A DNA stretch of 64,000 bases from Stachybotrys elegans (GCA_020746835.1 JAGPNK010000006.1:1798001-1862000), one strand, 5' to 3'; shown: positions 1-12,421, numbered from the stretch's first letter. Program-made: numbers and translations. The notes: generated by a model from the letters alone, not told the origin.

Positions 1-766
1 CAAAGGAGTGATACCTCTCACTTTCCATCGAACAAGGAGCATGAAAGCTACAGATAGACAAATATGAAACTTGCCAGGACAGCACATATGTGGCTGTTCG
101 AATATGAAAGCCCAGATCATACTTCTGAGGCTTCTTTCTTTCACAGCCACGTATGTGTTGCAGCATGAGGCTGAGCGCGCTTGCTGCCTAATTTAGAGGT
201 ACTGCTGGGTACCTGACACCCGAGCAGGGCAATGACTTGGTGGCCCAGCTATAGTGGGGTGCGACGCATTGCATCTCCGCTTGTTCAATCTCCCAAGGTA
301 TCCGTCAGGTACCTGCAGGAGCCAGCCACACTCGTGCTCCACTATCTGCACAAAGAAACAAGAGTAGGTACGTACCCGCTACACCCAACATTGAGCTTAT
401 GCTTACCACCCCCTTTCATCGCCCGATTTTCTCCTCCTCTCTCTCTCTTCTTCAACACCACGCGCTCCTTAACTGTTCGCGTTTTCCAACTCCCATCAAC
501 TTCGTTCTTCCACCGTTTCTGCGACAAACTCCCTTTGCGCAGAGCATATTCTTTCCGTATCGACTTTTAATACAGGCACCGCTTTGCCTATTCCACACCT
601 GACCTTTTCCAACGCGTTTAGTCGCGATCCACGCTTCTTTGCGCCCGGCCAACTCTCGTCGCCTCACCCAACCTCGTCGCTGTTTCGGCTTCTCCCCCCG
701 AAACGCACACCAGACCTCTCAGGAAACATCTATACACGTTCTTTTCTGTCCCTAAACACCGCCAAA
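1..766. other. Upstream region of the YRA1-like gene
   Basis: No gene is supported here. The last 350 bases, from about 410, are rich in C and T (CTCCTCCTCTCTCTCTCTTC near 431-450), as is usual for fungal promoters and 5' leaders. Short reading frames on both strands have no family-like sequence. The stretch most likely holds the promoter and leader of the gene that starts at 767. Confidence 0.6.
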
Positions 767-2495
767 ATGTCCGGCAAGCTTGACCAGACTCTTGACGAGA
801 TCGCCACCGCCCAGCGTCGTTCCTCCACGCGACGTCGCGCTTCTGGGCGTCGCTCTACTGGTCGCCCTGCTCCCGCCGCGCCTGCTGGTGGTATCCAGAA
901 GAACACCAAGGCTGCCCGTGGCGGCGCTGCCAAGTCTACCCCGGCTCGAGCCGTTGCCAACGCTGACAGCAAGGTCATTGTGAGCAATCTGGTAAGTTGA
1001 ATCGGGCTCCACACACCGAGTTGAACAGTCTGCTAACAGCGTGGCAGCCCAAGGACGTAACGGAGAAGCAGATTAAGGTATGTTTCCTATGAGGCGAATC
1101 ATGCCTAAGGGACTTTATTCGACCTTTGATTTCTGGCCGTCCTTCTCCGCCCCGCCTTCGCTGGCCCGACTCGCCATTTCAACGGATTGTCTTGCCACCC
1201 AAGTGGCTTGAGCCCACAAGATAGCCGAGTCTCCTTCAAAGATGTGCAGTGTCTGAAATATGGCCTTCTGCTGCCACAGAAGTTGAGAAGTTCCTTGTCT
1301 CGCATCATGCTCTGATGTGCCTGGTCAGCATATTCACGAGTCGCGATCGACTATACGGACAACCGGCCTGGGTTGGTCTATGCCTCGCTCGCATACCTAT
1401 GCTAGCGATACCTACAAGGCTCACGGTGCAGTCGTTGTCAATATCGATCAGTCTAGCGAGCACGGCAGTGAGCACAGTGTATCATCAATTACCACGGAAC
1501 GAGTTGCCAAAGACGGTGAACAGGCACTCGGGGATTCACATGCTTCCAAACCCGAAAGTTTGTTGAGACGGCTCAGCTCTGATTGTTCTGCGGGAGTTCA
1601 GGGGTGTGGCTGCTCCCAAAGGACACTATGGGCTTCATGGGTGTGTCCAGCCGTCTCACAAGTGGCCCTGTGCCATTTTACATTGCGCTCGCTGCCTGCT
1701 CGCTGGCTATTCCTCGGATTCACAACCTCCTACCCGCGGACTTCTTGGACGAATCGACGAGGCTCGGAGTCGGAACGCCAATGTGCATCTCGTCTTTTCC
1801 ATTTCACTAACGCGGCTCCCTGTTAGGAATACTTTGTCCAATCTGTTGGCCCCATTAAGAGGGTTGAGCTGGTGTACGGACCCAACTCGCAGAGTCGTGG
1901 AATCGCCAATGTCACTTTCAGCAAGGCGGATGGCGCCAGTACCGCTGTCCAGAAGCTGAACGGACTCCTTGTCGATGGCCGCCCTATCAAGGTACCTATT
2001 TACATGACACGCCATCTCCCATTCACAGTAGCTCACCCCTTGATAGATCGAGATTGTCGTCAGCGCCGCCCAGGCCAACCAGGTCATTCCCCAGGCAAAG
2101 ACGCTGGCTGAGCGCACCAGGTAGGGATCCTCTACTCCCACAGAGCTTCCAAGACATATGCTGACAGGCCAAACAGCCAACCCAAGTCACAGCCCAAGGC
2201 TCAGCCCAAGTCTGCTGCCAGCAAGCAGAACAATGGCGCTGGCAAGGGGGATGCCGCCAAGGGTCAAGGCAAGCGCCGCGGACGTGCTGCTAACCCTCGC
2301 CCAGCCAAGAAGACAGAAGCAGAGCTCGATTCCGACATGGCTGACTACTTCGGCTCGGCACCAAACGAGAACGCTACTGCCCCTGCCCCTGCTGCTGCTA
2401 CTGGCGGTGATGCCGCCATGGAGGATGAGATTATGGTGAGTTGTGACCGTCTCCAGAACACATGCAAGCCCCAAGACTAACAAATTTGATAGTAA
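767..2495 (+). CDS. YRA1: mRNA export adaptor of the Yra1/Aly/REF family (Mlo3-like)
   Basis: Exons 767-991, 1048-1077, 1827-1991, 2047-2120, 2177-2435 and 2493-2495 join in phase to a 251-aa protein. The start MSGKLDQTLDEI is the short N-terminal box of REF proteins. It is followed by an Arg/Ala-rich basic region, an RRM at about residues 70-145 (KVIVSNLPKDVTEKQIK, then EYFVQSVGPI and GIANVTF), a Gln/Lys/Ala linker, and a C-terminal box ELDSDMADYFG matching the Sub2-binding end of Yra1 (DLDKEMADYF in yeast). The family couples transcription and splicing to export by recruiting Mex67 through the TREX complex in the nucleus. The second intron is 749 nt, far longer than the others here, and the TAA stop lies in its own exon. 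The acceptor of intron 4 could also be 9 nt upstream (2167); 2176 fits the GCTGAC branch site better. Confidence 0.93.
1078..1826 (+). other. Long (749 nt) intron inside the RRM of the YRA1-like gene
   Basis: Donor GTATGT at 1078 follows codons QIK, and acceptor TTAG ends at 1826 just before codons EYF. Both flanks are in phase 0. Other introns in the window are about 47-115 nt. Frames inside the intron have no recognisable coding sequence. In S. cerevisiae, YRA1 is known for an unusually long intron used in splicing-based autoregulation. A similar role here is an inference. Confidence 0.88.
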
Positions 2496-3775
2496 ACGTG
2501 CGGTTGGACACGCAACTTGTCATTGATCTCTTAGTTCCCTTGATTCTCCCGTCTACGCGAAAAGAGACAAACAACAACACAAAAAAAAGAATAAAGAAAC
2601 TCTGCAAATTACATATAAATAGCCGGGCGCAATTACGATGATGGCAGCAGACGGAGTCGGCCTTTAGTGTAGGACTATTTTGAAAGGAATGTTCGGACTC
2701 GGATAGGAAGAAGGGACTGGACAGGGACACAAATTGATATCACCAAGCTTTGCATTCTCACACATTGCTCTTGTCTCATCTCGTCATTTTGTCGGGGGGG
2801 GTTATTTTCCGACTATATTCGTACACGACGCAAGTGACGGCACGGACGAACCACTCCCACCATGATAATCGCGTATTCGGCCTCCTATTTGCTGAAGGGC
2901 ACGACTACCTGCAGGCGCCACATGTTGGACACTTGATCTGACCACCTCGTTCTCTCGATTCATCGGCCAATAGGGCAGAGACGGCATTGTCTTTGGTCGA
3001 CATGAGAGCGATCCCCTCACACGGGGGCGCGGTGTATGGCATATCAGCCGGCCATGCCGTGAGAAATGCACCCGCTTTGGACGCGGCAGCCGCATCCCGA
3101 CACGTGTATATATCCTGAGCGGCGTCAGTCGACATGGCGGCGTGTGTTAACCCGGGGGGGTGTATCGGTGGTGTTGCTCAGGTTGCGTCTTGTGTCTCCT
3201 CGTGTCGGCAGTTGTTGCACAAGATGTTCGGCTGAGGGCATGGGAAACACGGATGGTGTGCTCTGTCTGTGTACGGGCTTGGTGGGCGGTCATGAAGCAG
3301 AGGCGAGCGCCGTCAACTTTATACTCATTTGCTTCCCCCCCCTCCCTTTTGCTCGTTGCGTGGCTGCCTGCTGGTAAGACGGATGGATGCTTGTACCGGG
3401 GGGGGCTGCTCGCGTGAGTGCACAGAGTAATCTTGCTCTCAGCCGTGACGATACCGATGTATAGATACCTGTTAGGATGTGACGGGCTTGTTTAATACGA
3501 AACCCACGTGAGAGTCCCCAGGTAGGCTGATGTTGCGGCGCAGCCGTCCAACAGATAATCGCACATGACCACAGATTCTCACTGATGGGGAAACTCCCGT
3601 AGGAAGGCTTGCGGATGCATTATCTTTTCGTGGTACTATGATATACATCCCATGAGAAAAGCTGTTTCCCCCCATGCCGACTGGGTCAGATACATAGGAT
3701 AAAGCTCCCTCATTTCAATAAGCATCCCGCGCAAAAGACTGGTTTGTTTTTTTCTTTCCTTCATAAATCATTTCT
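2496..3775. other. Convergent intergenic region, YRA1-like to p23
   Basis: Both flanking genes end into this 1.28 kb. It holds 3' untranslated sequence plus unassigned DNA with several poly-G tracts (near 2792-2800, 3151-3160 and 3398-3405). No frame shows family-like protein sequence. Confidence 0.6.
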
Positions 3776-4718
3776 CTAGTCCTTCTTGGCCTCAGCTGCT
3801 GGCGCGGCCTTGGCGTCCTTGCTGTCGTCGCCCTCGAGCGCGGGCATGTCATCGTCATCATCATCGTCACCCTCGTCGTCCAGGTCGCCCATACCGCTCA
3901 TGCCGCTCAGGTCGGGCATGCCGCCGCCAGCGCCGCCGAGCTTGGAGAAGTCGATGCCGCTGAAGTCATTGCCTGGGAGAGATTGTTAGTGATCTCGTAC
4001 GTGTAGTGTGGGGGGGCCAGGATGATGTTCAAGAAACGCCCTGATATCGGTGATGAACGCGGTTACGTACCCATACCGGGCATGCCGCCTGTTTTAAACA
4101 ACGTCAGCATTGAGATCCAAAGGTTAGCCCCTCATGGAGCCTGGTGGGGTAAAAGGGCAGTCCATGAACAGAGGGACAAGGCTTGGGGGATAATGACTTA
4201 CCCATGCCTCCAAACTGAGAGAAGTCCTCCTCGGGAGCCTCGTTCTGCTCGTCCTCATCAACCCACTTGTCAAAGTCGGTCTTGAGGAAGTGCAGCCTCT
4301 TGGAGTCCTTGAGCAGCCGAGGCCAGTACTCCTCCTTCAGCTCCTTTTTCTGCAGCTTCATCTCGATGTTCTTGGCGGTGTGGTTGATCTTGCTCTCGTC
4401 GACGTCGATCTCGCCGTACAGCTCCAGGTCGACGTGGTAGGTGCGCTTCAGGGTGGCCGAGGTGCCGGTGAAGCTGAGGCTCGTGGGCTTGAGCTCCAGC
4501 TTGAGGTTGTCCTTGGGCACATCCGGGACGGAGATGGTCAGGTAGACAAAGTTCTTGGAGGGGTCCGACGACGAGGAGCGCTGGGCCCAGAGAACTGCAT
4601 AGTTGCACGCCGACTCGTCAGCCAGTGGTTTCTACCATGCGTGCCTGCTGCGGCACAGGGAAGCGTCAATGGGTTGGCGAGGGCGGCACAAACCTTCGGG
4701 AGTCGCCGTCTCAGACAT
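3776..4718 (-). CDS. SBA1: Hsp90 co-chaperone p23 (Sba1/Wos2 family)
   Basis: Exons on the minus strand are 4694-4718, 4202-4594, 4071-4088 and 3776-3972, giving 210 aa. The product starts MSETATPEVLWAQRSS, the usual opening of fungal p23, and continues through a CS domain (about residues 8-110: YLTISVPDV, LELKPTSLSF, EIDVDESK) to the conserved EEYWPRLLKD segment. The tail is acidic and disordered with GGMG repeats, FSKLGG and an Asp run. p23 binds the ATP-bound, closed N-terminal dimer of Hsp90 and slows its ATPase, stabilising clients in the cytosol. The first coding exon is only 25 nt, and the third is an 18-nt microexon that extends the Gly/Met repeat. The gene is divergent from VPS24. 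Confidence 0.95.
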
Positions 4719-5765
4719 GGTGGATGTGGGGTTGCGGAGTGGTAGAAGGACGTGAAAATACGTGAAGGAAAATTGCTGTATGGGAAGCAATTCGATGCGC
4801 GAAGCTATGTATGTGTGGTAGCCGTGTGGGTGGTAGGGCGGTGGTGTTTGGTGGGCAGGCAGTAGGAGGAAGCCTGATGTGAAGCTTTATCAATGAGGCT
4901 ACAGCGACGCTTCTGGGCCAGCATGGAAGGCGTAAGAAGCCCAAAGATTTGGGGCACAATTGATCCTGGCAGGGCTGAGGGGCAATCCGTTGTGGCGCGG
5001 GTGATAGGGAGATACTTGAATAGTGCTGTGATTCTCCGCCGGCCTAAGGTAGAGCAGTAACAGGACGTGCAGATGCAAATGCTGCCTGGGGCAGTTCAAA
5101 CCCCACCTTGCATGCCGAAAATCATGGGAGGCGGAGACAAACAAAGAGGCTGGCTTGCCCTTGATGGAGAGCATGATATCATGAGAAAATTGGTAGGGGT
5201 TGTGAGGCGGGTGTGTTTGAAAGGGCATTGTTATCGAGTTGCTAGAGCTTACTGGCTAGCAATTGTATTGAAATCGGGCGGTTGGTTTTACTATAATTGG
5301 CAATCAAATCATTGGGTTTTCACAACCACGATATTGTTGAGAAGCAAATCGCCATACTGCCTACTGTTATCCAATGGCTTACAACCTCTAACACCAATAC
5401 TAGAATCAGGGTCCGCAGTGCATATACATATCAGCATGACTACTATGGAGCACCCAGTCTCGATGCAGTGGTATTGTTATCACCAACCGACTACAACACT
5501 CACCGCACGAACCTACCCTGGAGTTGCTACCAGAGTCAGGGTAGTGGGGTTGGCTCCAAGGCGCTTCACCAACGTCACACGTCATGGGCCTCATCAAACC
5601 TAGGCATCCATTATCACGCCCATCAGCCACGGGGCAGTCAAGACGCAGCCTGCGATATCGAGGGTCGTCCGATTACCAGGCCTGGAGCACATTTCACAAT
5701 TCTGCCCGGCCACCCACCCTCACAACTCCCCAGCTTGAGAGGGCATTGCCGTGACCGCCACCACA
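4719..5765. other. Divergent promoter region shared by p23 and VPS24
   Basis: This 1.05 kb lies between two genes transcribed away from each other and must hold both promoters. An inverted CCAAT (ATTGG) occurs near 5296-5300 and another near 5312-5316. Frames in the 5.3-5.7 kb part are not protein-like. Confidence 0.55.
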
Positions 5766-6560
5766 ATGGAGACGTTCAGAGCACTCTTTGCAAGGCCCGA
5801 TCCCCAGGCACAGGTACGATGACGACCCCAGAAGTCAAACTGGCATCCCCCCCTCCTTCCAGCGTTCCCAGACCGGGCGTCTCGAACCCGCAGCTGACGC
5901 CGCGAGGGCTCCAAACAGGCTCGGAAATGCAACGCCATGCTCCGCGCCAACATGCGCAAGCTCGACCGTGATATCGCCAACGTGAAGCAGACCGAGATCA
6001 AGACCAAGAACCTCATAATCCAGGCGGACCGGCGGGCGCAGCGCGACCCGGCGCGGGCGGCGCAGGCGCGCAAGGAGGTGCGGGACTTTGCGCGGGAGCT
6101 GGTGCGCGTCCGGCGGGCGAGCTCGCGGCTGGTGACGTCCAAGGCGCAGCTCAGCTCGGTGCAGATGCAGGTCAACGAGGCGTTTGCCGTGCGCAAGATC
6201 GAGGGCTCGATCCGCGCGAGCGTCGGCATCATGAAGGAGGTCAACGCCCTGGTGCGCATGCCTGAGCTGACGGCCACGATGCGCGACCTGAGCGTCGAGC
6301 TCATGAAGGCGGGCGTCATCGAGGAGATGGTCGAGGACGTGCTGCCCGAGGACGCCGACATGCTCGGCGAGGACGACGAGGCCGAGGGCGAGATTGACAA
6401 GGTCCTCGGCGAGGTCCTCAGGGACCGCAGGGAGCCCAAGCTGCCGGCCGCGCCGCTCCCCGAGCCGGAGAAGCAGCAGCAGGTCGAGGAGGACGAGGAG
6501 GAGGACGCCGAGGTCATGATGGACGAGATGAGGAATCGCCTCGAGGCGCTGCGCAGCTGA
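5766..6560 (+). CDS. VPS24: ESCRT-III subunit Vps24 (CHMP3 homologue)
   Basis: Exons 5766-5813 and 5919-6560 give 229 aa. The start METFRALFARPDPQAQ is typical of fungal Vps24, including the PDP element after the amphipathic N-terminal helix. A basic helical core follows (ARKCNAMLRANMRKLDRDI, KTKNLIIQADRRAQ), and the second half turns acidic (EDADMLGEDDEAEGEIDKVL). The C-terminal helix DEMRNRLEALRS fits a MIM1-like Vps4-binding element. Vps24 co-polymerises with Vps2 on Snf7 filaments at endosomes during multivesicular-body sorting. The region from 6000 is strongly GC-rich in third positions, as expected for a well-expressed gene. Intron: GTACGA donor, CAG acceptor, 105 nt. Confidence 0.93.
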
Positions 6561-8857
6561 AGGGCCCCAGGGAAGATAGAGGGGAACAAGGGAGGAGTGG
6601 GAAGCCGCGTGACAGAATCATGGGCGGCGACTCGAGACTACGGGATCTGGGAGTTTGGGTGTTGGGATTGCTACGCGTACATTACCATTGTCTTGCTGAA
6701 GATGAATTTGTCTCTCTCTCTTCTCTCGAATATAGCCTCCCGATAGGCGGAAACACTGAGCGCTTCGGCATACACAGCTACGCGCCTCCCTTTCTCAATG
6801 CTGCTCATGGTGTTTATGGGCTGAATATAGAACAAGATAAGCATAGAGAAGGATGGCAGGGCTAAAATTACCGTTTCTGGAACTTGCTGCCAGCTTCTCT
6901 AATTACTTATGTTGGTCGAGATAGGTAGCCAGCCTCTTAGTTACCTGTTGGGCTCGCTGGACACAAGTGCCGACCGGCTCGTATCCGGCCCATGCCGTGC
7001 TGTCCGCCTGCCAAAGGCGAACCCACTACGCAGATAGCCGTGCTGATCAGAATACTATGCGATGCGATTGCTTAGACGGAGACTGCTGGGAGAATGAATA
7101 ACTCCATAGTACGCAAGGCGCTCACGCACGGGCAGATCAGCGAGTCAGCCAAATATCACCAGTGGAACGTCTGTGTCGTCTGCCAGCCACCCTAGTGTTT
7201 GATCGATCCCACCTGTAGAGCCCAACTCATCCTCACACCCTTCGGCCATTACCGCGTGTGGCATGGTTACCAGCTCAAGAGCCGGGCGACCGGCAGATGG
7301 GTGGCGGGTTTGCGAACTCGGTTCTGCCTGCTGCTTAGACACGAATATTCTCACTGCTGCATCCATCAACCGCCAACATGACAAACCGCTGCGGAACGGG
7401 GCGGATCATAGCCACAAAGACTGTCTTGATGACGTGAGGAACAGAAAATCGCCTTTCCCGGCGAGCCATGCGCGCTGTTGGTGACGCTTGGACCCGCCCA
7501 CATGGAGGCAGGCATCGTTCTCCGTGCTCTCCCGCAAGGCTGCATCAGTTGGGAATGCCTCTCTCCCACTGCCGTCACATCGAATATCTGTCATGGAGGC
7601 GATGTAATTTCTAAAAGAGGGGGTGTGTAAGCAAGGGGGCCGGTACAGTAGTATTTTGATTCAACACCCCGGGCGCAACCAAATTGACGATTTCTGGAAC
7701 GAGCTTCTGGAAATGGTAAATGGGGCGACCAGGTGTGCCCCTTGGGGGACGTTAATTTAGGGGATCGTGAACCCGGGCTACCGGTTCTTCTTAACCTAGA
7801 TGGCTGGGAGATGAGAAGCATGGAAGCGTGCTGCGTTTCGTGCCCAACGGAAGACGGGACGAGAACAGGTGCAACGCTAGGCGTGGCGGCCCGAGAGCTA
7901 GCGAGCAAAGACCACCGGAGAGGCCGGTGTGCGGGTTGGCTGCTGTAAAGTAGCCAGAGTTGTGGGCGTCTCGAGTTGTGGTGTTGGTGATACACGATGG
8001 TGGCAGATAGCGACTTGGGACGGTTACGTGGTGTGTTGCGAGATACGACGCCAACTGGCTGCCTGTGTTGGTCGTCTAAGCTTACTGCGTTTAGGAGCGG
8101 GTGAGAGGGGGGGGGAGAGAGGGCCTTGGGGCGCACAGCGTTGCATTGGACGGCATGTCAGTGTCGTACTCGTTGGAGCAGTGAGGCGTAAGATGAGCGA
8201 ATGCGACAATGCCGAGATGGGGAGGGGAACAGATGGTGAGCGCCATGACTGCCCGTGGTACATACATGGAGACAGGGTCGCATCACCGTCCAAGCGTTAT
8301 GTCGCCGTGACCGTGGAGATGGGAAGCCTTGGGGGCCCAGGGTCATCATTCATTATGTCGGGTCGAGACTGAGAAGAGGCAAGGTGAAGGGGGCCTGGAT
8401 GCTCGTTTTCCTCGTTTTCCTCGTTTCCTTCCCAGTGGGTGCGAAGAGGCGAGGTGTTGCCAGGAGCCTAGGCAGTGATGTGTGAAAAGGTACGAGGGTT
8501 GATGTTCCCCGGCTTGGCTCGAGGGATCGTCTGAAAGGGTCAGCCGTTACGACTTGACATGCCTGGATGCTGTAAGATGTAAGATGATGGGCGGCCCGTC
8601 TCGCCCCCACGGCGTGATAGACGAGTCTCTCTCGCTCTTCCTCTCTCTCGTGGGGATGGGTGTTTTGAGTAATGGGATCTAATGCTGGGCGACGACGGTC
8701 ATGATCCTTGGTGCCGGCAACTTGTGTCCCTACTAGGAGACAAGGGAAGCGGGAAGGGAGGGGGTGTGAGCGTAAGGTGAGATGAGGCGACCAAGGCCGG
8801 GGGGGCTAGAAAAAGGTAGCGGCCGGGGAGGTGGGCGATGGATTGAAAAGCACCGGG

Positions 8858-8937
8858 GCTCGGGTCCGAGCTTACGGACCACGGTACCGCCAGGCCCTTC
8901 TGTAAAAGACCTCCCAAGGGGGGCCCTGAAGCCCCCT
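8858..8937. other. Cluster of three hairpin-forming inverted repeats
   Basis: GCTCG (8858-8862) pairs with CGAGC (8867-8871). GGTCCG (8863-8868) pairs with CGGACC (8875-8880), and this second stem excludes the first. A third stem pairs AGGGGG (8917-8922) with CCCCCT (8932-8937). The pairings are seen directly; any function is unknown. Confidence 0.5.
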
Positions 8938-11444
8938 CTGAGCGGTAGCCAGATTGCGGACACCCGGGCCCTGTCTAGCAGTTTCAGAAGTCGGAGGCTC
9001 GGTAGCGGTAATGGCCACGCATGGCAAAGATGGGCATTGGCGATTCGACCCGACGGCTACTACTGTGTTAGTGGTTTTGCCCGTCACTGGTCGCTGGTCG
9101 CTCGGGCGTAAGCCCTTCTCTCTAATGTAAGAAGAGATGTGTGATGAAAAGAGCATGGCTGATTGGATGGCCAAAGTAAGACGGATGGATGGATCATGCA
9201 TAGAAGGATGAAGGATGCGGGAGAGAAGCACGCGGTTGATAAAATAAGGCACATCCACCATATGTGCTGCAACCTATTACCCAAAGTGAGTAATCCGTGT
9301 GTGGTATGTGGAGGATTGGACTATTTGCGACTTCGTCCGCCCGGAGCAAGTTCAATACAGTGTCAGACGCCGACACATTTCCTCTTTTGACGATATCTTG
9401 CCCAACGTCTCCGCCGAAACCACAGAATCGGGGTGTCGAATTACGCGAGGTAGATAGCAGAGCCCATCTTACTGCCCTAATTCCCGAAGATGCCACAATC
9501 TGGTAAAGTGCATGGATGAGCGCGCTGGAAGAAGAAGGCTGGCAGGCATCGGACTCCGGTCCCATCATCTCATCTGTCAGAGGCCCTCGCGGAAACATAC
9601 CGCCTGTAGATTTGACGGGGGTCGCGTCCCGAGGAGAGACCGCCGAGAACCCAACGGCTCGGTGCATTCATGGGTCTGTGTGAATCATAAAACTGGGCGC
9701 TGTCGTTGGCAGCTCTTCGCGGGGGATGGGGATGGGGATGGGGGATGAACGATGCGGCGCTGTCAGGTTGGCCATGTGTTGTTTTCCTCTGGCTCAACGG
9801 CATCGATGGCTGGCACGCCACTCCCTGCCTACCCCTTGAGGGTTCCTGGTGGCGGCAAAGGGTAAGACAAGTGAGGCACCAAGACAGTCCGAGATATGAG
9901 ACAGAACCCTTTATCGTTGTCAAAGGCCCCCTTGCTGCTTGGGCAGTCAAAGATGGGAGACCCGAGTGTACATAGAGAGCCCAAAAGAAGGAGGCCGGAA
10001 ATCCCAGCTGGCAAGGGAGAGGCCAGAGCTGCCAGCCCAGCATGCCACTACTCTGTACTTTACCCATGAATGAGATCGCCGCTGGGTTTTCGTATCGGTG
10101 ATGGAAGCATAACCCACGACTTCCGGGTATCATAAAATACCCACGATAAAGGCTATCGCAGTTCCCCGGGGCTGGCTAAACAGGGTCGGGGAGCTCGGAT
10201 CCAGAGGATATGGATGGATACAGCATGACAAAGGCGGCATACGAGAGACACGCCCACCCCTGCACGCACGCCGCCTTGCCTGCCACCCCCGGCTGTCTTT
10301 TGGCTTGGCCTGGCTTGGCCCGTTTCGCTTGTTTGCCTTTCTGCCATCTCGGTGGTGCTGATGTATGTATTACTCCGGGGGAGAGAGAATCACCGGGCCG
10401 GTTGGAAAGGAGCCGATGGACAGACAGCCAAGGCATAGGCGGCGCATCATGAGCGCATTGTAGAGTGCGGGATGGCGCATGGCGATGTAATAACCGCACT
10501 CGGTCGGGCCGCCTTACTGCCCACGGTCCGACTCGGCAAACAGGCTTGATGACACTTGTCCTGTGCTGGCGCACGGGAGCGGCCAAAAGCGAAGCAACGC
10601 GATGCGTAGAGCAGTCCACGAAAATGAAATGAATGGGGTGTAAAGCTAAGGGGTGAAACGAAAGCACAGAGCAAAAAGAAACAAAGCACAGCACACAGCA
10701 CACAATAGCAATGGCAATGACAATGACAGACAGACAATGAAATGACAATGACTTGAGCTGAGAGCGGCCTGGGCTGAAGGTAACCCCACGGACAAATCAA
10801 GTAAAAATCATGCAGCCAACGATGTCATAGCAAGTGGGATGGGGGAAGAGTGGACGGTCATGGCACCTTTGATAGATAGTGTGGGTAGGCGATAAGAGAG
10901 TGACAATAATGGGATGGATGCACTTTCTTTTTTTGTTCCTTGGGGGTCCTCAGCGAGGGGGTGTGGGAAACGAGGAAGGAAGGAAGGAAGAAGGACGTAA
11001 CATGGAATATGAGATGGGGGAAGTAGCATGGATCGCGACCCCCAAGGTGCGTGCTCAGGTCTGGGGTTTCATTTGGGGGGGACGTTCGCGGAGGAGTCAG
11101 TGATGGTACGGTACCGTATCAACTCCGTACTATGTAAATGTCGTAGGAGCGACGACCAAGACGACGATGGCGAAAAGGAGGGTTGCATGCTACCGCAAGC
11201 CAAGGTAGCATGTGCGTGAGCGTGTAAGCCACGAGCATGTGCTCCGCGTGTGCGCGTGGATGAATGAATGGGGGTTTGTTGTACCTATTGAATTACATGT
11301 ACCCGCGACACGACACGACGGATAGTCATGCCTCAGTACAGACCTGTGCGTGGGTGTGCTGTACGCGCACATCTGCCTGGGGCACATGTCATGATAGCAT
11401 GGTGGCGATCAAAGGACAAAAGCAAGAAAGAGACGACGGAGAAA

Positions 11445-11464
11445 GAGAGAGAGAGAGAGAGAGA
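11445..11464. repeat. (GA)10 microsatellite
   Basis: An uninterrupted GA dinucleotide run, flanked by further purine-rich sequence. Confidence 0.95.
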
Positions 11465-12024
11465 GGCTATAGACTCAAGCGCCCTACCATACCTGCATAT
11501 AGTGCCTACGCCTCATCTCACGCCGAGTCAGCAACGGCCAGTCGAAAAGGACTGGCCAGAGTTTGTGCGAAATGGCGGAGCGAGTTGTCGAGCCGGCGGT
11601 GGGAGGGGATGTGTATGATCTGACTCATTCCTGCGCCCCTTGGGTTGCTTCGCTTTTTGCTTTGCTTTGCCTTGCCTTTCTCGGTTTGCTGCGTCGGATG
11701 GTTACCTCACCGTAAGAGAGGTACCTAGGTATGGCTTGTTTGCTTTTGCTTTGCTGTCTGACCGCCTATGATGGCCCCCCGGATCCATTATAGGCACCCT
11801 ACCCTACCTACTACCTGACATGTCATGTATCGATAGTACTTCTGAACGAGAGGGAGGGCTAGCACCACTCATTTCAGCTCTCTGCTCGCGGCCTGCAACT
11901 GGAGACGAGCTGATGCGCTGGTCAACGGGACACTGCAGGCGGGTGGTATTATTGGCAATCAACACGGCCCAACCACAGCAACTAGCAGCTGACCGACTCT
12001 TTATCACAAAGCAACGTGGAGGAA

Positions 12025-12049
12025 GGGAGGGGAGGGGAGGGGAGGGGGG
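12025..12049 (+). repeat. G-rich tract with G-quadruplex pattern
   Basis: Five runs of three to six G, separated by single A bases, on the plus strand. This satisfies the usual G3+N1-7 quadruplex pattern. It lies in the gene-poor region, about 2.6 kb upstream of the small gene. Confidence 0.9.
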
Positions 12050-12421
12050 ATAAACAAAGGTAGGAACCCGAGCCGATGTCGTGTCCGGCGGTATGAGGGA
12101 AATGGGATTCATCTATGTACCTCCTGAGAGCCAGAGGTGCGTGTCGCACAAGCGAGCAGCGTGTTATTCGCTCGTGTCCACACAACGGCAAGAAACCGGT
12201 ATTTCTTACAATGCGGGATACACAAGCCCTCGATGCTCGATGCTCGGTGCGGGAGGGCTGAATCGCTGCGGCGTTTATTAGTCTAGTTGCCAGTAACCAA
12301 CCATCGATCCGACGGACCAAGCAGGTTTGCTCCCCCCCTCTCGACGCCAAACACCACTCAGACCGCCGGCATCCCGCAGAGTGCCGTGTATGGGTGATAA
12401 TATGAATCATCGGCTTGGAAT

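Noticed and set aside
9570..10133. 187-codon minus-strand frame in the gene-poor region
   Set aside because: Composition is Cys/Trp/His/Pro-rich with no family resemblance, and overlapping frames on the plus strand are equally open. It looks like chance in GC-rich DNA.
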